From Hermatobates lingyangjiaoensis (lineage: Eukaryota; Arthropoda; Insecta; Hemiptera; Hermatobatidae): a stretch of 64,000 bases of DNA. The notes beneath the pieces were generated by a model that was given only the letters and a program-made list of their open reading frames with translations, was not told where the DNA came from and searched no databases. The stretch is taken from positions 9,461,001 through 9,525,000 of the forward strand of contig JAPFBL010000068.1 in assembly GCA_026182355.1 (NCBI GenBank), given 5' to 3'. The position numbers and the translations under genes were made by a program. Positions 58,992-64,000 of this stretch are shown here, piece by piece; position 1 is the stretch's first letter, and each line of letters opens with the position of its first letter.

Positions 58992-59622
58992 TACCTATGC
59001 ATAAATACTAGCATTTTCATTGCAACCTCCTTAGCTAATCTTATCTGCTCATTAAATGGTTTCAGTGAAAATGAAATCATCAACAAATTTAAATTAATTA
59101 TATTTTCAATATTTACAATATTTTTAATTTTTTGATGGGACAATTCGATAAAAATCACTAAAATATGTATCAAGTTTATTTATTGCGAACCTCTAATACA
59201 TTATTTTCAATAAGTAACTTATAAGTAAGAATATGGAATCATTGCTGTATTAGAGAAATTAATTTTGACCGCTATTTCTAAAAATGTTGAAAGAAGTAAA
59301 ATTAAAAGATGCTACGAGGGATCTAAGTGGGAAATGTAGTGGCCGTGATGTGAGTTTGATTGCAATCTTGTAGCAAGTGCAGTTAATGGCGACGACTGGG
59401 TGCTGTGAAAAAAGACAAGAGCACATTAGAAGTGGACACGCCGTGTTCCATTACGTCTCTCTTCTAATTAGCATTCTTCTGTCGGTTATTCTTCAAGGAG
59501 CAGAAATTCAAAATGCTCCCAGGAATTTCCTCTACTACCGTATACAGCAAAAATTCCTGTCTTATTTATCAATTCGTTTTTCTTATAAACCCTGGTAAAT
59601 AGTTTTAAATAAATGTACAACA
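58992..59622. other. AT-rich DNA, no gene seen
   Basis: The 73-codon frame at 59377-59598 lacks motifs. There are no repeats with partners in the window. Confidence 0.45.
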
Positions 59623-60690
59623 TATCTGGAATCGCTTATCCACAATTTTACTTTAAGTAAACACAATATCAAACCCGTTAACCTGCAATTGAGTTTTGTT
59701 ATTTCAATGTGTCTTTACTTACATATTAATCATTTGCTCTTATGCGGTTATAATCATTTTATCAATTACAAGAAATTTCAAAACATTGAAAGATCTGGCG
59801 TGTTATTAAAATAGGATCTAAATCTCTTAGGACTCGTACATTCCGTAGTCGTACCTGCCATATTGCACATCCCAAAGTTGTAACTAAATTTAACCTCAGA
59901 TTTTATGTGCATAATGACTTTCATAAATGCACATGGAAAAGTATCCCTCACTTTTATAGTTTCTGGTATAATTCAACCAACATCTTTCTTCTATCCAATT
60001 GGTTTGAATTCAAATATAATGTGATAAAGGTTTCTACCCTTACTAGATACAGAGTCTGCATTCTTCAAATTATGCTAAATACAGTAAAAAAAATCCTAAT
60101 CGATGTTTTACATATATATTTAGATCCTCGATCTCAAGATATACTATTCCTTAAAAATTAGCAGTTGAAATGAACGATTAAACTGAATTGCATATGGTTG
60201 TTCTTACCACATTATGATCAAAGAATTAAGTCAAAATGATTTCTTTAAAATTATTATTTCTATTTAATCAGAAAATATCAGAAGAATGAAAAAGTGGCCA
60301 GAATTCATAGAGTCACCTTTAAAGAAGAAGCTTTAAATTAGTAATTAATTATGTAAAAAAGAACGAAGGAGTATATTTTCCACACTTCAATATTACTCAA
60401 AGAACATGAGGTTCATAAACATTCCAAGAACTATATCTCAAATTAGTTTTTGTTTCAGGACGTATTATGTAGTTTACAACACATTGTTAGATAACCATCA
60501 TTTTATCACGGAAACCATAAGGAAATACACTTTTAATTGCACTTTATTTCTTATATTTAAGAATTTCATTCTTCTTACATATCATATTAAACCAATAAAA
60601 TATTTCTAATTTTTTTATTAAACCTCTAAATAATAATTTTATTTCATCTGATTCATTTAAAAAAGTGACTTTAATGATATTTGAATTAAA
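59623..60690 (+). mobile_element. HX-family repeat, 5' two-thirds
   Basis: It begins ATCTGGAATCGCTTATCCAC, then TTTACTTTAAGTAAACAC and ATATCAAACCCGTTAACCTG. The central block (GTACATTCCGTAGTCGTACC, GTTGTAACTAAATTTAACCT, CACTTTTATAGTTTCTGGTA) matches the copies at 35.6 kb and, reversed, at 40.8-41.0 kb. It ends around a TTTTATTTCATCTGATTCA block equivalent to TTTTATCTCAGTGGATTCG at 55.54 kb. The 3' third and hairpin are missing. The plus-strand frames at 59907-60161 and 60406-60609 lie inside this repeat and are not genes. A further short HX-like word (CCTTACGCTCTAAAGTAC) is at 61938. Confidence 0.75.
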
Positions 60691-61989
60691 CTCCTCCATT
60701 CAAATTATTTATTTATTTACATACGGACAAAACTCCTTTTACAAGGTAATATTTACACGGTAGAATATGAAAACAATAATTAATATAAACTAAAGTAGTA
60801 AAGCACAGGTTAAACATATTACAATAAAATTAATAAAACCAACAAGGTTAGTAGTGGGGACGTATAATAAAAGTTCAATTATTTTTTTAAATTTGTTTAA
60901 ATCACAATTGAAAAATTTATCCTCATAATGTCTAACATAAAAGAAAAATACTCTCAGTGCTTGCCAGAGAAAACCTTTGCTGTACATAATATTAACTTAG
61001 TGTCAGCTGTGCTAGAGAGAGGACTGTTGTTAGAGAGTCACAGGAAAAGCTTAGGTTTCTCTAAGAACTAATACAACTGCTAATATACATATTTCATCCT
61101 CCTGTGACCACTCAAAAAGTTAAAACCTTACAGAAACATCACAGAGTTTTAAAATATTTTACTAAACAAACATTTAGTAATATTTCTTGTATATATTACA
61201 AGACATACATAAGATGCATAATAACAAATAAATGCATAGATAATAAAATATCTATAGTGAGTACCTTATGCAAACAAATTTATCTTGTCAAGTTCTAGCC
61301 CTTTTTGTACCATCATGAAGAAAGCGAACCAACTCATATAATTAACCTTTCACATGTAGGGATATCTCTGGTTCTTGTTTACTGAATTCCATATATCTCT
61401 GAAATTCATACATTTTTAGCAAATCGGTAACTCTATAAAATCCTTCTTTTCATTCAGTTTTGTATTCTTTAAACATTAAGTTTATAGATGAATCTCCAAT
61501 GTTACATACCATTTAACATGCTTATGCCTTTTTTCTTTCCTTATTATAATTTGTATATTTTAATACCATATTTGTGATCAATCTCTATACTTAGTTTGAA
61601 AAAAAAACTTTTTATTAAAATATTTGAATATTTGAGCTAATATTCTTTCAGTTGTGTTAAATTTGGAATCCAAATATAAAAATATAAAGTTGATTATATG
61701 TTCTCCATTGTTTAGAAGCATGCTTCTCACATTTAATGAGAAATCGAACATTGATGAACATCAGTACAAGGAACTTATTCATCAATACACAAAACTGTTT
61801 TAAATTTTTAGTTCACTTCTGATATCATTCAATTATATATTTCTTATATAAAAATTTAATTCTAAAAATAATAAAAGTTATGAACTATGTAAGCTAAAAG
61901 TTTACTGTTTATTGATATCGGAACAGTCCATTTAGTCCTTACGCTCTAAAGTACAAGAGTAAATGAATGTCATCGACAACATTGAACGG
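60691..61989. other. AT-rich DNA, little recognisable
   Basis: Frames of 64-65 codons at 60790-60987 and 61104-61298 are AT-driven. Apart from an HX-like fragment near 61910-61960 nothing is recognised. Confidence 0.45.
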
Positions 61990-63110
61990 ATTGGCACAAA
62001 CTGCTAAACTACCGGGGGTGTTGTGCACAAGATGACAAGATGAGTATACAAGAAGCATAGGGTCGTGGTCGTAATAGATTCAAACCTCCGAACTTCAGCA
62101 CTAAAAACAAACACCTGCCTCCACAGATCACTATTCCTAATATTAGAATTAGTAATAATACAATCCATCATACCTCGTAAAGTCTCTGAAAAGCTCGACC
62201 TGTTTCGGGTCAGTCTGGATCCCATCTTCAAGAGCACCTAACTGACTGTGAATGTTATTTTCCTATAACCTACCTATATATATCATCTACATTGTGTAAT
62301 CAGTGTTGTCTGTGTAGTTAATTTTTTTTCATATTTCTTTAATTGCTATGTTTTTTCCTTTTATTTCTTATTTCATTATCTATTTCCAGTTCCTTGTGTC
62401 GTCTTTTAAATGTTATTAGTGGTTTTGTTAAAATGTCGGTTTGGTGGTTTGTTTGTTCATTGATTATATTGTCTGTCATTTTATGTTTGTATATTTCTAT
62501 TTGTTCCTGTATGTCCATTCGTTGTCCTTTTTGTCCCGTCTGTAGTAAGTCTATTGTGTTTTCCATACTGAATGGGTTATGTCCGAATTTGTTTATGTGG
62601 TGTGCATAGTTTGATTTGTTTGTGTTGTTGGTGAAGTCTTTAATGTGTTCTTTGAATCTGTCTTTTAGTGTCCTTCCCGTTTGCCCGATGTAGTTTTACC
62701 ACAATCTTTGCATTTAATCCTGTATATTCCGCTTTTCTCAAATTTGTTATCTTTGTTCTCTGTTGTGTTGTTTGTGATTTGGTTTATAGTGTTATTCGTT
62801 TTATAACCTATTTTTAATGAATATTTTCTTAGAAGAGTCGCAATTTTTTCGCAAGGTTTACCTATGTAAGTTAAAGATGCGTTTCTGTTCGTTATTCTCG
62901 GTGTTGTACTGTTAGTATTGTGTTTATTTCTTCTTTCGTTTATTAGTCTTTGTATAATTTTTTCTTTATACCCGTTATTTTTTCCTATTGTTTTTATGGT
63001 ATTTAATTCCTTATTATAGTTAATTGAATTCATGGGTACGTTTAGTAATCTATCAATCATATATCTATACGCGGATGTTTTTTGTTGTGGTGGGTGGAGT
63101 GATGACACAA
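61990..63110 (-). mobile_element. Penelope-like retroelement, 5'-truncated 3' part
   Basis: Penelope-like elements encode a reverse transcriptase fused to a C-terminal GIY-YIG endonuclease. Here only the end of the RT, the linker and the endonuclease remain, on the minus strand, with homology fading above about 63110. Downstream (62000-62240, minus strand) is a noncoding tail with GAAGATGGGATCCAGACTGA and CCCGAAACAGGTCGAGC, the kind of motif seen in 3' regions of such elements. The catalytic RT core is absent, so the copy is dead. Exact ends and any target duplication cannot be fixed from this window. Confidence 0.85.
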
Positions 63111-63156
63111 GTGTCAAATGAAATAAAACTAGGCCATATAGGAGAGTCAAATGCAA
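62339..63156 (-). pseudogene. Penelope-like RT C-terminus plus GIY-YIG endonuclease, frameshifted
   Basis: Frame one (62665-63156, 163 codons): the first 19 or so residues come from flanking DNA. From residue 21 HPPQQKTSAYRYMIDRLLNV and then ELNTIKTIGKNNGY match the conserved post-RT (thumb-like) region of Penelope elements. A linker follows, then GIYRIKCKDCGK (residues 143-154), the GIY half of the endonuclease with its Cys-x2-Cys pair. A one-base loss near 62693 then shifts the frame and frame one ends. Frame two (about 62690 down to 62339) carries the YIG half (YIGQTGRT), the Arg-containing RFKEH, a His-rich stretch and the downstream Glu in SMENTIDLL, then a basic C-terminus (RRHKELEIDNEIRNKRKK). 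Thus both catalytic halves are present but in different frames. Function in the genome would have been target-primed retrotransposition. Confidence 0.88.
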
Positions 63157-63905
63157 TGTCGGTACAAACTAATGGATAAGTAACTACTAGAAAATGAATG
63201 TTAAGTGATGGAAAGGTAAGTTAAGAGACAATTGGCAAATATAATAAAGATATTTATTTTATCAGGACAGGTAGGTGAAAGAGGCTAACCGCTCTAAAGA
63301 CTGATAAGAACTCCCGACGGAGTCATCAAGTGGCATTTTACAACCTTGGAGATTTATTTTCTTTTATGCCTTGTACGGCAGTAATCTGCACAACCAAACA
63401 ACTCAACTGATTCATATTCCTAATGTTTTAATATCATTTCACTACTTTCACGAGGCCTTTCACTTTTTTTTGTTTCAACTCTTGGATTTATATGAAATAA
63501 TTTATGATTATAAATTATTAATTAAGAATAGTACAATATTTCAAAACATAATTTATTTCTTTGTTTCATTAATTAAATTCTTCCTCGATGAAATTTTCAA
63601 GTTGTGATAATAATCAGTTAAAATGAAGTTTAGAGAATAGGATTCATTGACTTCGTACAAGGCCATATTGGATAAACAGATAGTACATAAGAGAACTATA
63701 TTAAGTACACAATCATAATTTAATCGGAAAAAGAACAAATAGAAGAAATTTTTAAAATTTAAAAAAAGTGTATTTTTAATAAAATGTAAAAATTTTTACC
63801 TATGTTTGAATGTAACAGCTTTTGAGAAGGTGAATATCATTATGTTTTAAACCAGTGTGATTTTTTGTTTACTTATGGTAAAGTTAAGTGTAGGCTATAT
63901 CACTT
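63111..63905. other. AT-rich DNA, no gene seen
   Basis: The 61- and 78-codon frames on opposite strands at 63371-63738 are Phe/Ile/Tyr-rich and motif-free. Confidence 0.5.
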
Positions 63906-63970
63906 ACAGTCTCTAAATTTCGGTGTGAACCGTCTCCTGAAGACGGTTCAAACCGAAAATTAGAGACTGT
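63906..63970. repeat. 30-bp-stem hairpin with 5-base loop
   Basis: The left stem 63906-63935 starts ACAGTCTCTAAATTTCGG. The loop is CCTGA (63936-63940). The right stem 63941-63970 ends GAAAATTAGAGACTGT. 28 of 30 positions pair. The loop and right stem together read CCTGAAGACGGTTCAAACCG, the same motif class seen at other dyads in the window. It is probably the terminus of a transposable element that continues outside the window. Confidence 0.85.
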
Positions 63971-64000
63971 CAGAGTGTTCTTTTGATTTCTCTATGTTTC

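Overview
This is an AT-rich, gene-poor, repeat-dominated stretch of a eukaryotic nuclear genome. It is most likely from an arthropod and probably an insect: it holds a tRNA-derived SINE with a CCTAA-type tail, a Jockey-like LINE remnant, a Penelope-like GIY-YIG remnant, long microsatellites and a homogeneous satellite. A hemipteran source is a guess from the general look of the repeats and is not demonstrated. I found no intact host protein-coding gene. Most open frames longer than 60 codons are chance frames in AT-rich DNA or frames running through repeats.

Layout. 1-4.5 kb: AT-rich DNA with a small foldback element (231-416), a 3' fragment of a dispersed repeat family (called HX here; 2460-3027) and a CA/TA microsatellite. 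4.54-11.81 kb: a satellite of about 63 head-to-tail copies of a 115-bp monomer, about 50% GC, with two dyads per monomer and hints of 16-monomer periodicity. 11.8-24.2 kb: mostly featureless DNA with a perfect 63-bp duplication, a CpG-rich patch near 16.1 kb, a GA microsatellite and a 5'-truncated SINE. 24.2-31 kb: a full-length SINE with a perfect 13-bp target duplication, an HX element, a second HX 3' end, a 5S-rRNA-like sequence and a decayed Jockey-like LINE on the minus strand. 31-43 kb: HX copies on both strands, hairpins and GT/CT microsatellites. 43-50 kb: an inverted repeat, a 169-bp tandem duplication and a probable old transposon at 45.8-46.9 kb. 50-56.4 kb: two HX copies, one of them split by a 1.33-kb palindrome whose centre is a 12-bp minisatellite and whose arms each carry the same divergent short ORF. 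57-64 kb: a coding-like frame broken by one in-frame TAG, a third SINE, another HX copy, a 5'-truncated frameshifted Penelope-like element and a strong terminal hairpin.

The recognisable parts interact as mobile DNA, not as a pathway: LINE-type machinery normally mobilises SINEs and Penelope elements mobilise themselves, but every coding element here is broken. The items most worth follow-up are the HX family (1.55-1.7 kb, 3'-terminal hairpin, matching motif at the 5' end), the head-to-head palindrome at 51.55-52.88 kb, the 5S-like sequence, and the one-stop coding frame at 57.35-57.80 kb.
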